Shown here in pieces: positions 8,788 to 17,436 of a stretch of 64,000 bases of DNA. The notes below the pieces were generated by a model that worked only from the letters and a program-made list of their open reading frames with translations, was not told the origin of the DNA and did no database searches. The stretch's first letter is position 1. Each line of letters begins with the position of its first letter. Source of the stretch: G964020105 sp964020105 (GTDB taxonomy: Bacteria; Pseudomonadota; Alphaproteobacteria; WRAU01; Hepatincolaceae); the NCBI GenBank assembly GCA_964020105.1, contig OZ026535.1:1116001-1180000 (forward strand), read 5' to 3'. A program made the translations under genes and the position numbers.

Positions 8788-9555
8788 ATGAAATTAAGAA
8801 TATTAACATACATTATATTATTAGCTTTTTTTTCTCTAAGATTATTTGCTAATACTGATGAACAAATACTTGATAAACTTAAAGAAACATTTACAAAAAT
8901 GTATTTTAAGCAGTCTGTTTATTTTGAAGGTAAGATAAATGTTTATAAGGATAATAAGGAAGTATCTACTGCTGATATTAGAGTATTTGTACAAATTTCT
9001 TCTGAATCTAAGGATATAAGTAATAAAGAAAAAGTATTAATAATTTTTGATAGTCCAAAATATTATAAGGGTAGGAAAATACTCTATGAAACTGCTAAAG
9101 CTTGGATGTATTTCCCTAATACTACAGAACCCATAAGAATTCCTCTTAGTGAACAACTTCTAGGTGATGCAGATATTGCTTCAATTTTAAATTTAGTTAT
9201 TCCTGTATATTTTAATTTTAAAAACAAGGATCTTAGTGGAAATATACTTAAGAGTACTTGGATAGAGAAAAAAGAGGCTAATCCTCCTTTTGGAAAAGTT
9301 TTGTTTGAGAGTGATATTGAAAAATTAGTTCCCCTTAGGGCATTATATTATACGAAGAATTCAGAAATTGTGTTTAGGGAAATTCAATACTTAGAGCCTA
9401 AGATTATGGATAATATATTTTACATATCAAAATATAAATTTAGCTCTCCAATAAATAATGAAGGAGACTTTACAACTATAAGTTATAGTGTGTTTAAGTT
9501 TTATGAAGCCCCAAAATATTACTTTAATCCTAATAGATTAAAAGATATAAAATAA
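8788..9555 (+). CDS. LolA-fold outer membrane lipoprotein-sorting-like protein
   Basis: 255 residues with a signal peptide (MKLRILTYIILLAFFSLRLFA). The pattern matches the COG2834-type group of LolA-fold proteins that accompany FtsX-like exporters: a strand with DIRVFVQIS, then KVLIIFDSPKYYKGRKILYE, then AWMYFPNTTEPIRIPLSEQ followed by LLGDADIASIL, corresponding to the family's W-x-Y-x-P...R-R-I...x-x-G-S-D-x-x-x-x-D. These soluble periplasmic proteins bind acyl chains in a half-barrel and shuttle hydrophobic cargo to the outer membrane. AGGA precedes the ATG and the gene begins 6 bp after the permease stop, so they are co-transcribed. Together with the permease and ATPase it indicates that the operon moved a lipid-like product across the periplasm. 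Confidence 0.8.
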   Translation: MKLRILTYIILLAFFSLRLFANTDEQILDKLKETFTKMYFKQSVYFEGKINVYKDNKEVSTADIRVFVQISSESKDISNKEKVLIIFDSPKYYKGRKILYETAKAWMYFPNTTEPIRIPLSEQLLGDADIASILNLVIPVYFNFKNKDLSGNILKSTWIEKKEANPPFGKVLFESDIEKLVPLRALYYTKNSEIVFREIQYLEPKIMDNIFYISKYKFSSPINNEGDFTTISYSVFKFYEAPKYYFNPNRLKDIK

Positions 9556-9569
9556 AGGTATGAATAATT

Positions 9570-10550
9570 ATGCATATAAATGTTGAGAATATTTATAAAT
9601 CAATAGGCGAGGAAAATATAGAAATACTAGAAGAGATATCAAAAACACTTGATAAATTTTCTCTTAAAGCTGACTCTATTAGCAATGTACCAAAAGAAAT
9701 ATTGGATTGTATAAATATTAGAGAGATAAATCTAGGATTAGTTCCACAGAAATATAAATATAAGAGTGAGTATGATATAGGTGGTATCAATAGTGAATCT
9801 ATAATGACGAAGTGTTGTATTGTAAGAAAAATTGCTAAAGGAGATTTTGCATTAAGTTTATCCTTACCAGAACCAAGTTTATCTGTTACTCCTGTTAGAA
9901 AGTTAGGTACAGAACAACAAAAGAGAGATTATTTTTCTTCTTTTGATAGTGATACTCCTATTTGGGGAGCTTTTGGATTAAGTTAACCTAAGAGTGGTTC
10001 AGATGCCAGTAACTTATTAAGCACTATAGAAGAAACAGAAGAAGGGTTTATTATTAATGGTCATAAAAGGTATATAGGTAATGCTAATAGAGCTAATAAA
10101 ATATTGATTATGGCTAGATTAAATATAATAAATAATATGTTTGGAATTAGAGTTGTATTTGTTGATAGAAATACCAAAGGGTTAGAAATTATTCCAATGA
10201 AAGATCCAATTGGTCTTAGAAGTGTTGGATTATGCGACATAAAAATGGAAAATTGTTTGGTAAAAAAAGAAAACATGCTAGGTTATGATGGTGTAATACC
10301 GAAAACTGATGCTTTTATGGGAATTATTAATTCTTTAGATTTTATGAAACCTTTGTTATCTTCACAAATGATAGGGTTTTCAGAAAAAGTACTAAATTAT
10401 ACCAGAGTAGAGTTAAAGTCTTTATCGTTTATTAATTATGTAAAATCTCACTCTAATAAAATAGAATTAGATAAGCTAGAAAAAATAGCATTTTTAACAG
10501 TATCTCATGGTATTGCTTCTGAAATGATGTTGTTTAAAATTGTCAAATAA
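9570..10550 (+). pseudogene. Acyl-CoA (or aminoacyl-carrier) dehydrogenase-like flavoprotein, interrupted by TAA
   Basis: Codon 139 (9984-9986) is TAA inside the strongest motif of the family: the reading is AFGLS-stop-PKSGSDASNL, where intact acyl-CoA dehydrogenases have A-F-x-x-T-E-P-x-x-G-S-D. A single G-to-T change in a GAA codon would create it. The frame is otherwise open. After the stop come an E-E-G-F-I-I-N-G-H-K-R-Y-I-G-N segment, the usual beta-domain pattern, and the domain hinge. The gene also stops early (326 codons, about 380 expected) before the C-terminal R-D-x-x-x-x-x-I-x-x-G-T element. FAD-dependent enzymes of this type oxidise acyl-CoA or, beside adenylation domains and carrier proteins, prolyl-carrier thioesters. 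Both halves would be inactive alone. Confidence 0.85.
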
Positions 10551-10562
10551 GGAAGAATAAAA

Positions 10563-11264
10563 ATGAATTACAAAATGATTTTTATTATTGTTATTAGTAT
10601 TTTGATAACAAGTTTATTAGGAACATATATTATTTATTCAGTAAAAACACAAGAAAGTAGTATTAAAGAGATTAATTTAGTTGGAAATGAGGAAGAAATA
10701 GAGGAAAAGATTGAGAGAGCAATTGTTGATATTAATACCTATTATCACTCAAAACCTAAAGTAGAGGAAGTTATAGGAATATTAAAGAGGGCTATTAATT
10801 TATATCCTAAGAATTTACGTTATAAATCGTATTATGGAGTAGCTCTATCAACTTATGCAGGACATGTTATAGGAATAGAGGATAAAGATCGCTATAGTAG
10901 TCTAGGTCTTAATCAAATTAGGGAAGTGCTAAATATGGATAAACAATATTATCTTGCCTATGCACTAAGAGGCCTTATTTATTATACATCGCCAAAGTTT
11001 TTAAAATTAGAAGTAGAGGCAGAAAAGGATTTTAAAGTAGTAGTTAGAGCAAAAGAAGAAATTATCAATACTAAGCCAATTAATGAGGATAATATTGAAG
11101 CTATTGTAATTGCTTATTATTTTTATGCGGAATTGCTAAAGAATAAGGCAGAAAGGATAAATTCTCAGGAAGAAAAACAAGCTTTATTGAGTGAATCAGA
11201 AGCCTATATAAGATTTTTAAGAGATAATATACCCAATGCAGAGGTATTAAACCGTGAAAAGTAG
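10563..11264 (+). CDS. Membrane-anchored TPR-like protein of unknown function
   Basis: 233 residues. One N-terminal membrane helix (MIFIIVISILITSLLGTYIIYS, residues 4-25) is followed by a helical, charged domain. Segments such as VEEVIGILKRAINLYPKNLRYKSYYGVALSTYA and YYLAYALRGLIYYTS have the helix-turn-helix spacing of tetratricopeptide repeats, with Y-P-x-N/D at repeat ends. The domain would face the periplasm. GGAAGAATAAAAATG gives a clear ribosome site. The stop overlaps the start of the outer-membrane protein by 11 bp, implying coupled synthesis. I do not recognise a specific family; a scaffold between the inner-membrane exporter and the outer-membrane protein is one possibility suggested by position alone. 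Confidence 0.6.
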   Translation: MNYKMIFIIVISILITSLLGTYIIYSVKTQESSIKEINLVGNEEEIEEKIERAIVDINTYYHSKPKVEEVIGILKRAINLYPKNLRYKSYYGVALSTYAGHVIGIEDKDRYSSLGLNQIREVLNMDKQYYLAYALRGLIYYTSPKFLKLEVEAEKDFKVVVRAKEEIINTKPINEDNIEAIVIAYYFYAELLKNKAERINSQEEKQALLSESEAYIRFLRDNIPNAEVLNREK

Positions 11265-12501
11265 GATATTATTATATATTTTTACTTTTATATTCTTAGG
11301 GCAGAATATTAGTGCGAATTTTGACTATGAGGTTGGTTTAGTATCTGGCTATTATTATAAGCATTATCCATCAGATTGGCTGAGCAATGAACAAGAAAAA
11401 GTTAATAATTATAATAATTTTTTTGATGGAAGACTATATAGTAAACTCTTCTACAAAGAAGAAGTATTTGGGGTAGACTTATCCTTTAGTGCAGTTGATA
11501 ATGTTCATGGCATTAAAAGGGAGGAAAGAGAAAAATTTAGTGAAAACTTTTATATTCATGTAGCAAACATATATTATTTTGGTGATTTTTTTCAGATAAA
11601 ATTGGGAAGAATGGTAATAGATGATCAAACTACAATAATAAAAAAACCAACCAATTTTTATTATAGTAATTCCACATATATTTATAATGATCAAAAAACC
11701 TTTATAGGTGAATATGGGGAGAATATGGTAGGACAAATTGGAAGTTCCTTTGAGCTAAGTTTGGAGAAAAATTACTTACAATTTTTTCTTTCGCCAGAAT
11801 TTAGTGGACTAGAAAGTAATAATTTTCAAAGCAATAATTTCTCAAGTTTTTATACTAAATATGTTTATAGTGGTTTTGATGTTATTAATACAAGTGTTTA
11901 TGCTTACACTTCTAGTAGAAAGTATAGTAATAATGGGGATACACATGCATTAGGTTATGAGATAAATGGGGAGATTAAAGAGGGTCTAATTTTATTACAT
12001 AATGGAGTTATGGAGTATAAGACATCAAGTATTGATAAGTTTGATAGGGAATATTATCCAAGTCTTTTATCAAAATTAAAGTATAAGATAAGTGATTGGG
12101 AAATATCTTTAGAGTATTTATATAATGGAGCTGGATATAGTAACTCGCAGATAGATAATATTAATGGTATTTTAAATAATAAGATAGAAGACGTGGGTAT
12201 GGGCAAGTCAATAACTTATCATAATACTTTACAAAATTATAATTTTGATTTTTATAATGCGAAAAACTATATAGCTTTTGGGATTAGTTATGTAAACAGA
12301 GACTATCAATTAGATGCAATACTGGATGTTATTTATAATATGGAAGATAATGGAGTTAATATTACAAATAAGATTACAAAAGTATTAAATGGTGGATTAA
12401 ATATTGCGGTAGGATGTTATTATGCAGTAGGAGATAAGTCAGCATTCACTCATATTATGACTGATTATGGAGCTAGCATAAAGTTAGGAATATTTTTATA
12501 G
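11254..12501 (+). CDS. Predicted outer membrane beta-barrel protein
   Basis: 415 residues, with a signal peptide (MKSRILLYIFTFIFLGQNISA) followed by alternating hydrophobic/polar strands rich in aromatic residues and ending in KLGIFL, a plausible barrel-closing strand. The strand/loop spacing (for example FFQIKLGRMVIDDQTT, then a loop, then ENMVGQIGSSFELSL) resembles porin-like or alginate-export-like barrels, but I cannot assign a family. It lies last but one in the operon and its start overlaps the TPR-like gene by 11 bp. Partnering with the LolCDE-like exporter as the outer-membrane acceptor is inferred from position only. No defects are visible. Confidence 0.6.
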   Translation: MKSRILLYIFTFIFLGQNISANFDYEVGLVSGYYYKHYPSDWLSNEQEKVNNYNNFFDGRLYSKLFYKEEVFGVDLSFSAVDNVHGIKREEREKFSENFYIHVANIYYFGDFFQIKLGRMVIDDQTTIIKKPTNFYYSNSTYIYNDQKTFIGEYGENMVGQIGSSFELSLEKNYLQFFLSPEFSGLESNNFQSNNFSSFYTKYVYSGFDVINTSVYAYTSSRKYSNNGDTHALGYEINGEIKEGLILLHNGVMEYKTSSIDKFDREYYPSLLSKLKYKISDWEISLEYLYNGAGYSNSQIDNINGILNNKIEDVGMGKSITYHNTLQNYNFDFYNAKNYIAFGISYVNRDYQLDAILDVIYNMEDNGVNITNKITKVLNGGLNIAVGCYYAVGDKSAFTHIMTDYGASIKLGIFL

Positions 12502-12514
12502 TGAAGAGTATACA

Positions 12515-13453
12515 TTGATGAAAAATTGTTTTATAGATAACATAGCGTATTTTTTACCAATTAAATATTCGGTTGAAGAAATGGCATCTTATTTAGGATT
12601 TAATGAATATCATAAGAAAAAATTTAAATTAAATGAAATTGATAATTTTTATTCAGCAGATGATTTATCAATAGAAGAGATGATATATCCTAGTATAGAT
12701 ATAACTCTTAAGGCAACCAAGGGAGAAGAAATAGATGGATTATTTTATTTTCATACATTACAAACATCACTAAATTTAGAACCTAATAGTATAACCTCTA
12801 GTATTATCAAAAAATATGGTATAAAAAATATCCAAATAGCAAATAATATAGCTCATATGAATTGTGTATCTAGTTTTGGAGCCATACAGGTAGCAAAAAG
12901 TTTAATAGGGAATAATCCTAATATCAATAAAATTTTAATTTCAGGATCAGATAAGGTACATGATATAAAATCTAGGTTTATAGAAACAGAGATGTGTCAG
13001 AGTGATGGTAGTTCTTCATTTATTGTAAGTAATAAGGCAAAAGGCTATAGAATACTTGATATTTATTTTATGATACATCCTAGGTATAATGAAGGAGTTT
13101 TAGGAGATAAAGCACTTAGTTTAGAATTTGATAAGGTATTTTATTTAATTGTTATTAAAAGTATAAAAGGAGCATTAGAAAAAAATAATATGACTTTTGA
13201 AGATATAAATTACATTATACCATATAATAATTCAGCTAATGTTTGGAGAGAAGTTGCAAATAGATTAAATATTAGTATTGAGAAGTTTTTTCTAGATAAT
13301 ATTTCTAGAATGGGGCATTTATTTGGGAGTGATTGTTTTATAAATTTAAAAGATATGAATGACAAACAAATGCTTAAAAGTGGAAATAAACTATTGTTAT
13401 TTAATTTGGGCTTTGGAGGTTACAGTGGAATTATAATTCTAGAAAAATGTTAA
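12515..13453 (+). CDS. KAS III-fold acyltransferase, CerJ-like, with catalytic His replaced by Tyr
   Basis: 312 residues. Cys117 lies in ANNIAHMNCVSSFGAI, the expected nucleophile position. SDGSSSFI (163-170) corresponds to the G-D-G-A-A/S-A loop. The C-terminal part IIPYNNSANVWREVANRL then NISRMGHLFGSDCFINL then LGFGGYSGIIIL follows the pattern of the KAS III-like acyltransferase/ketosynthase group that reads P-H-N-x-N-x-x-S-W...D-N-I-x-R-x-G-H-x-F-x-S-D (CerJ type). The catalytic His of P-H-N is Tyr237 here. Asn262 of the DNISR motif is kept. Such enzymes transfer acyl groups from carrier proteins to hydroxyl or amine acceptors. With the Cys but not the His it may load but not condense, or may be compensated by the other KAS III-like protein. 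Confidence 0.7.
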   Translation: MMKNCFIDNIAYFLPIKYSVEEMASYLGFNEYHKKKFKLNEIDNFYSADDLSIEEMIYPSIDITLKATKGEEIDGLFYFHTLQTSLNLEPNSITSSIIKKYGIKNIQIANNIAHMNCVSSFGAIQVAKSLIGNNPNINKILISGSDKVHDIKSRFIETEMCQSDGSSSFIVSNKAKGYRILDIYFMIHPRYNEGVLGDKALSLEFDKVFYLIVIKSIKGALEKNNMTFEDINYIIPYNNSANVWREVANRLNISIEKFFLDNISRMGHLFGSDCFINLKDMNDKQMLKSGNKLLLFNLGFGGYSGIIILEKC

Positions 13454-13506
13454 GTATTATTAGAGGGATATTCAATATGTGTAGATTTAAAAAGGAGTAA
13501 AAAGTG

Positions 13507-13534
13507 TTGACTATATATTGACTATTGTTATAAT
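13507..13534 (+). promoter_or_regulatory. Sigma70-type promoter upstream of the DUF1761 gene
   Basis: TTGACT (13507-13512) and TATAAT (13529-13534) are 16 bp apart. The transcript would begin near 13541 and carry a purine-rich leader of about 95 bases (runs of GGGAGG, GGGAT, GGCAAGGG) before the ATG at 13635. I see no stable terminator hairpin in the leader and no riboswitch I recognise. Confidence 0.65.
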
Positions 13535-13634
13535 ACTGGGAATGGAGAATGAGGGAGGATAAGGGATAGAGGCAAGGGTAAAAAAAAGTTCTTGACAAGG
13601 CAACAAGTGAAGCTTTACAAAGGGGTTGAGGGAT

Positions 13635-14042
13635 ATGCTTAGTGCAATAACAACTATATTTTTAATGACTCTTACTCAAATTGTTGTTGGTAATTTGTGG
13701 TATTCAAAAATATTATTTGGCAATCAATTTATCGAGTTATCAAAAATTGATCTCTCTAAATTAAGTAAACATTCTATAAGATTTTCTTATATAAAAGCCA
13801 TCATATCTGCTCTGCTAAAATCAGTAGTTATATATATGATATCCTATGATATGTATCTACTACAAGCAGTTTATGTTTTTAAAATTGTAACATTAATGCC
13901 ATTACTTACTGCCATAGTTATGCTCGATGATATAATATGGGGTAATAAAAGTATAAAACTTTATATAATACAAGCCTCCCAAGTATTTGTATCGTTACTG
14001 GCTGCATTTTTAGTTGCTTTTATAACATATTCATTTATTTAA
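13635..14042 (+). CDS. DUF1761-family integral membrane protein
   Basis: About 135 residues with four predicted membrane helices. The N-terminus TQIVVGNLWYSKILFGNQF matches the DUF1761 signature (x-x-G-x-x-W-Y-S-x-x-x-F-G-x-x-W). The function of the family is unknown. I chose the ATG at 13635, with AGGGG at 13621-13625 giving 9-base spacing; a TTG at 13626 would add three residues. The 3' end overlaps the convergent alpha/beta hydrolase gene by 12 bp, so there is no room for a dedicated terminator. It has its own promoter and is probably not part of the upstream cluster. Confidence 0.75.
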   Translation: MLSAITTIFLMTLTQIVVGNLWYSKILFGNQFIELSKIDLSKLSKHSIRFSYIKAIISALLKSVVIYMISYDMYLLQAVYVFKIVTLMPLLTAIVMLDDIIWGNKSIKLYIIQASQVFVSLLAAFLVAFITYSFI

Positions 14043-14669
14043 ATTATTAATAAACTTTAGTATCTCTTCTCTGCAAAATGCAAGTTGACTGTATCCTAAA
14101 AAATGACCAGCTTGCCTTTGCAAAACTAAGTTGTAAGGAGATAATTGTGCTTTAACATCTATAACATTATATATAAAATCATCTTCACCATTTAAAAATA
14201 ATGAAGGAATATTTTGTTTTATAAAATTATCACTACTATCAAATTTAATAAAATGATTTAATCCATTATCTAATTCAATCCAATTAGCATCTAAAAAAGG
14301 CAAGTTATATACAACCCCTTCACTATTTCTTCCTACTAAGGATGATAAAGCTAGTTTTTTATCATGATTATAAGCATTAATTAGATTATCCACTTGTCTG
14401 TTGTCAATACTATGTGATGGAAAAGATAAAATTGTTGATATGCCAATAATCGCTGAAAATTTGATATTCAAATCTAAAAGGTAATGAAATCCTAAAGAAT
14501 GCCCTATTGCAATTGCACCATCCAAGTCAGATATATTTGGGAGATGCTTATTACCAAAATAACCTAAATTTATCTCTTCAATTAAAAAATCTTTTTTTAA
14601 GGAGGTGGCTAGCGGCGACAAGAATGCTTTTTGATAAGGAAACCCATGACAAAATAAAAGTTTTTTCAT
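14031..14669 (-). CDS. Small alpha/beta hydrolase (BioH-like size)
   Basis: 212 residues. The N-terminal FCHGFPYQKAFL forms the oxyanion-hole H-G loop. GHSLG is the nucleophile elbow with the catalytic Ser. The acid is probably Asp in NGEDDFI and the base is His in RQAGHFLGY. No signal peptide, so cytoplasmic. The size and the short lid resemble BioH-type carboxylesterases that free pimeloyl-ACP, but the sequence does not decide between that and a general esterase. The start is 8 bp after the porin stop on the same strand, so it is likely co-transcribed with the two porins. The last 12 bp overlap the convergent DUF1761 gene. Confidence 0.75.
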   Translation of the reverse strand: MKKLLFCHGFPYQKAFLSPLATSLKKDFLIEEINLGYFGNKHLPNISDLDGAIAIGHSLGFHYLLDLNIKFSAIIGISTILSFPSHSIDNRQVDNLINAYNHDKKLALSSLVGRNSEGVVYNLPFLDANWIELDNGLNHFIKFDSSDNFIKQNIPSLFLNGEDDFIYNVIDVKAQLSPYNLVLQRQAGHFLGYSQLAFCREEILKFINNLNK

Positions 14670-14677
14670 TGCTCTAC

Positions 14678-15883
14678 CTATACTTTATAACTAATATAAA
14701 TCATACTAATATCATTATGTTTAGGACTCAATATGGAGGTTGCAATATGAGAAGATGTTCTAATATCATTATTATGCTCTATACCTATTAATAAATGTTG
14801 TGATACCTTATAAGACATACCTAAAACGATATAGCTTTGATCGAAAGAATAATTAGGGGAATTTCTGAGAGAATATATATCAAAATTGTCACCAACAGTT
14901 TTATCTTTAATACCATCAGCATAAAGTACCTGATAGCCAATATAAGGAGTAATTTTTGTGAGATTATAATTGGCAAATATAGAAGCTCCCCAATGATTTA
15001 TGCCAAATAGTTTTGAATTTGCATAATAACCCATTGATAATGCTAAATAGGCCTTAGGGAATGATACAGCAACAGCTGATATAAAATTTTCTGAATAAGT
15101 CATATTATAGCTAATACTATCTGAAACTAAAGGATTAGTAGTATCTTTTATAATTTTAATATCTGCCTTTTCATATGCCAGACCAAAAGAAAGCTTTTCT
15201 GTAGCATATGTTACAGCTGCTCCAAAAGATAAATCTTTTTGTGCAACTATATCCTTTTCTGCTTCATGCCTGCTTGATAGTCTATCTTTTGGAGCTCCTA
15301 TATAAACATGAGTGCTCAAGTTATCATATTGATTAGTATATAATATGCCTTTAGCTATTGTTATTGTGGAGAAGTCCTCACCTGTTTTATCACCCAAAGA
15401 GCCTTGAGATGTAAATGTATAACCAGCGTCTAATATGGATATCCCAGATTTATTGGTTAATCCTACTGTACCTAGATTAATTGGTGACTTTATCTTACCA
15501 AACTGAGCGATACCAAGTGCTGAGGATTTTAAAGTGATATGAAATTGGCTAAGTGCAAAAAAATCACGTATCTCTTTATCATAATCATATATTTCATTAC
15601 TTAAAAAGCTTTCTAGCATAAAAGAAACATCCAATCCACTGATATTTTGATTAATAAAATTAAGTCTTAATTTTGATTTATAATTATTATTGTCAACAAA
15701 ATTAACTATATCACTATTTTGCAGGTTGTTAAAAAGTGCTAAATTAAACTCACCTCCTATAACAAGCTTATTCTTAGATTCCCCTATTATAATTTCGGCT
15801 TTTAGGTCAGAAAAAAATAATAAAGATAATATCAACATTATAATTATTTTCTTAAAATTATATACAAACCAATCAAAACTCAT
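14678..15883 (-). CDS. Porin (outer membrane beta-barrel, Gram-negative porin superfamily)
   Basis: About 401 residues. After an N-terminal basic stretch the signal peptide IIIMLILSLLFFSDLKA leads into a barrel. Porin hallmarks are ALGIAQFGKIKSPINLG in the loop-3 region, repeated x-Y-x-x-x-x-F-G-A-A-x-x-Y strands, and a final GMSYKVSQHLLIGIE, then loop, then ISMIYISYKV. The C-terminal residue is V preceded by aromatic Y, slightly unlike the classical terminal F. I chose the ATG at 15883, whose bases overlap the stop of the upstream porin. The two porins are tandem paralogues. General porins of this type are trimers that admit small hydrophilic solutes. Confidence 0.75.
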   Translation of the reverse strand: MSFDWFVYNFKKIIIMLILSLLFFSDLKAEIIIGESKNKLVIGGEFNLALFNNLQNSDIVNFVDNNNYKSKLRLNFINQNISGLDVSFMLESFLSNEIYDYDKEIRDFFALSQFHITLKSSALGIAQFGKIKSPINLGTVGLTNKSGISILDAGYTFTSQGSLGDKTGEDFSTITIAKGILYTNQYDNLSTHVYIGAPKDRLSSRHEAEKDIVAQKDLSFGAAVTYATEKLSFGLAYEKADIKIIKDTTNPLVSDSISYNMTYSENFISAVAVSFPKAYLALSMGYYANSKLFGINHWGASIFANYNLTKITPYIGYQVLYADGIKDKTVGDNFDIYSLRNSPNYSFDQSYIVLGMSYKVSQHLLIGIEHNNDIRTSSHIATSILSPKHNDISMIYISYKV

Positions 15884-16953
15884 AACCAACACCCATTATT
15901 ACTCTATTAGATCTGCCATACTGCTTATGCAAATTAAGAGATTCTAGCTGATCGATTTTACTAGCAGATCTAATATCTAATTTAGATTCTAAAAAAACAC
16001 TAAACTTTGTACTCATAAAATAGATTAGTGATAAATATATATAGCTATCTGGCAGTGTAGAATAGTTATTATTAAGATCAGTAGTGTAATAATACTTATA
16101 CGAATAAGCGATTTGTGGCACTAATTTTTTAGAAAATAAATTAAAGTCATTATATCTAAAGAGATAATGAAATCCATTGGAAGTGTTGCCAATATACCAT
16201 CTATTTTTATCCATAAAAAATCCACCAGCAGAATATATACCATTGTAATCAAAATTCATACCAAAAGCAAAAATATCTACGTAAAAAATATCTTCAGATG
16301 ATTGAATATTTAAGGCGTGATATTTTCCTCTTATATAAGATAGTCCAATCTGCAAAGGTCCATAAGCGTAGACTAAGCCAATGCCACTATTATAGCTTCT
16401 CTTATAATAAGCATTATTTTCTCCGTAGGAATTATTATTGTTCCCAGCTATTTGGATAGCTATTTTCATATTATCTATTTTAGATACGTAAAAAATGGCG
16501 TTACTTACAGCTCTAGTGCCTAAATAATCACCATAAGCATAAGGATCTAAAGATTCGACTCCTCCTGTTATGCCATAATCTAGCCATCCCCCTACAAAGC
16601 CGTTATAATATACAGAAGGAGTTCTGCCAATATAAATATTGCCATAATTATAGTTCTCGAACCCTATGTATACTTCCCCTATGTTTCTGTAGAAATCGTA
16701 ATCATTTTTATTTGAATCAGATAGGTAAGAGAAAAATGATGTAAAATAAATATCTTTATGAATAGCTTGTCTGAGAAATAAAAAACTATCAAAGTATAGA
16801 TACCCCCTTAATCTTTTCGCTACTTTGTATTCCAAGCTTTGTAAGGAAAGATACATCAATGATATTTCTATTATTTTCGTATAAAATAGCTGCTGGCATA
16901 AATGATGCATAACAAATAATCATAACAAAAACTATAGTATTTCTAATAATCAA
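15873..16953 (-). pseudogene. Porin gene with a frameshift in a G5 run after the signal-peptide region
   Basis: The open frame from 16910 begins with a non-porin sequence and no signal peptide. Reading the other frame from TTG at 16953 gives a proper leader, LIIRNTIVFVMIICYASF then MPAAILYENNRNIIDV, SFLTKLGIQSSEKIKG, which then fails at the poly-G tract (plus-strand C5, 16803-16807). Removing one G joins it exactly to YLYFDSFLFLRQAI of the long frame. So the gene is a complete porin (about 356 residues) disrupted by a single-base slip. Later features fit a porin: NIYIGRTPSVYYNGFVGG in the loop-3 region and the final MGVGYEF with terminal F. The slip could be a real mutation, phase variation or a sequencing error. 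Stop overlaps the next porin. Confidence 0.75.
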
Positions 16954-17436
16954 AATTATTTACCAAACTATTGTATCACTGCAAAAATATTTTTAAATTA
17001 ATACTCTATCAATAACATAATACTAACTAGAAAAAGACTAACCAATATTATAAGATAATTAGCCTATAATAATATCATGTTTAGGAGGTTTAAATATAAT
17101 TATCTCTGTAGGAGTCATGTATTTTTTATAAAACTTAATGTCTATTGCCTTAAACATTAAATTCTCTCTTAAGATAACAATCATCCATATGTTCAAAATC
17201 ATATAATTTTTATGCGCAAAATTACTAAGGGAAGGGTGGTTAATATTAACTTATTGTTATCAAAGCCTCTCTATTTTGCAATAAATAAAAAAGAATCTCA
17301 TTCAATTAAGCTTTAATATAGGATCTTCTTAATCCTTTAAAATTACAGATAGGTTATAATAAAACCACAAACATAATTTCACAAGACAAGTATAAATTTA
17401 GTTAAAGCTAATCCAACCAATTTATGCAAGAGGAGG
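16954..17436. other. 483-bp spacer between porin pair and first giant gene
   Basis: AT-rich spacer between the start of the disrupted porin gene and the end of the first giant gene. It should carry the porin promoter. I see no tRNA, no clear rho-independent terminator and no gene longer than about 40 codons. A minus-strand open stretch of about 40 codons (stop near 17060) has no supporting match. AAGAGGAGG near 17430 lies beside the giant's stop codon and looks like a ribosome site by chance. Confidence 0.5.

Noticed and set aside
13454..13634. Riboswitch in the leader of the DUF1761 gene
   Set aside because: The purine-rich leader has no conserved aptamer core or terminator hairpin that I can recognise.
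17060..17200. Small minus-strand gene of about 40 codons in the porin-giant spacer
   Set aside because: No ribosome site, no recognisable family and short length; cannot be separated from chance.
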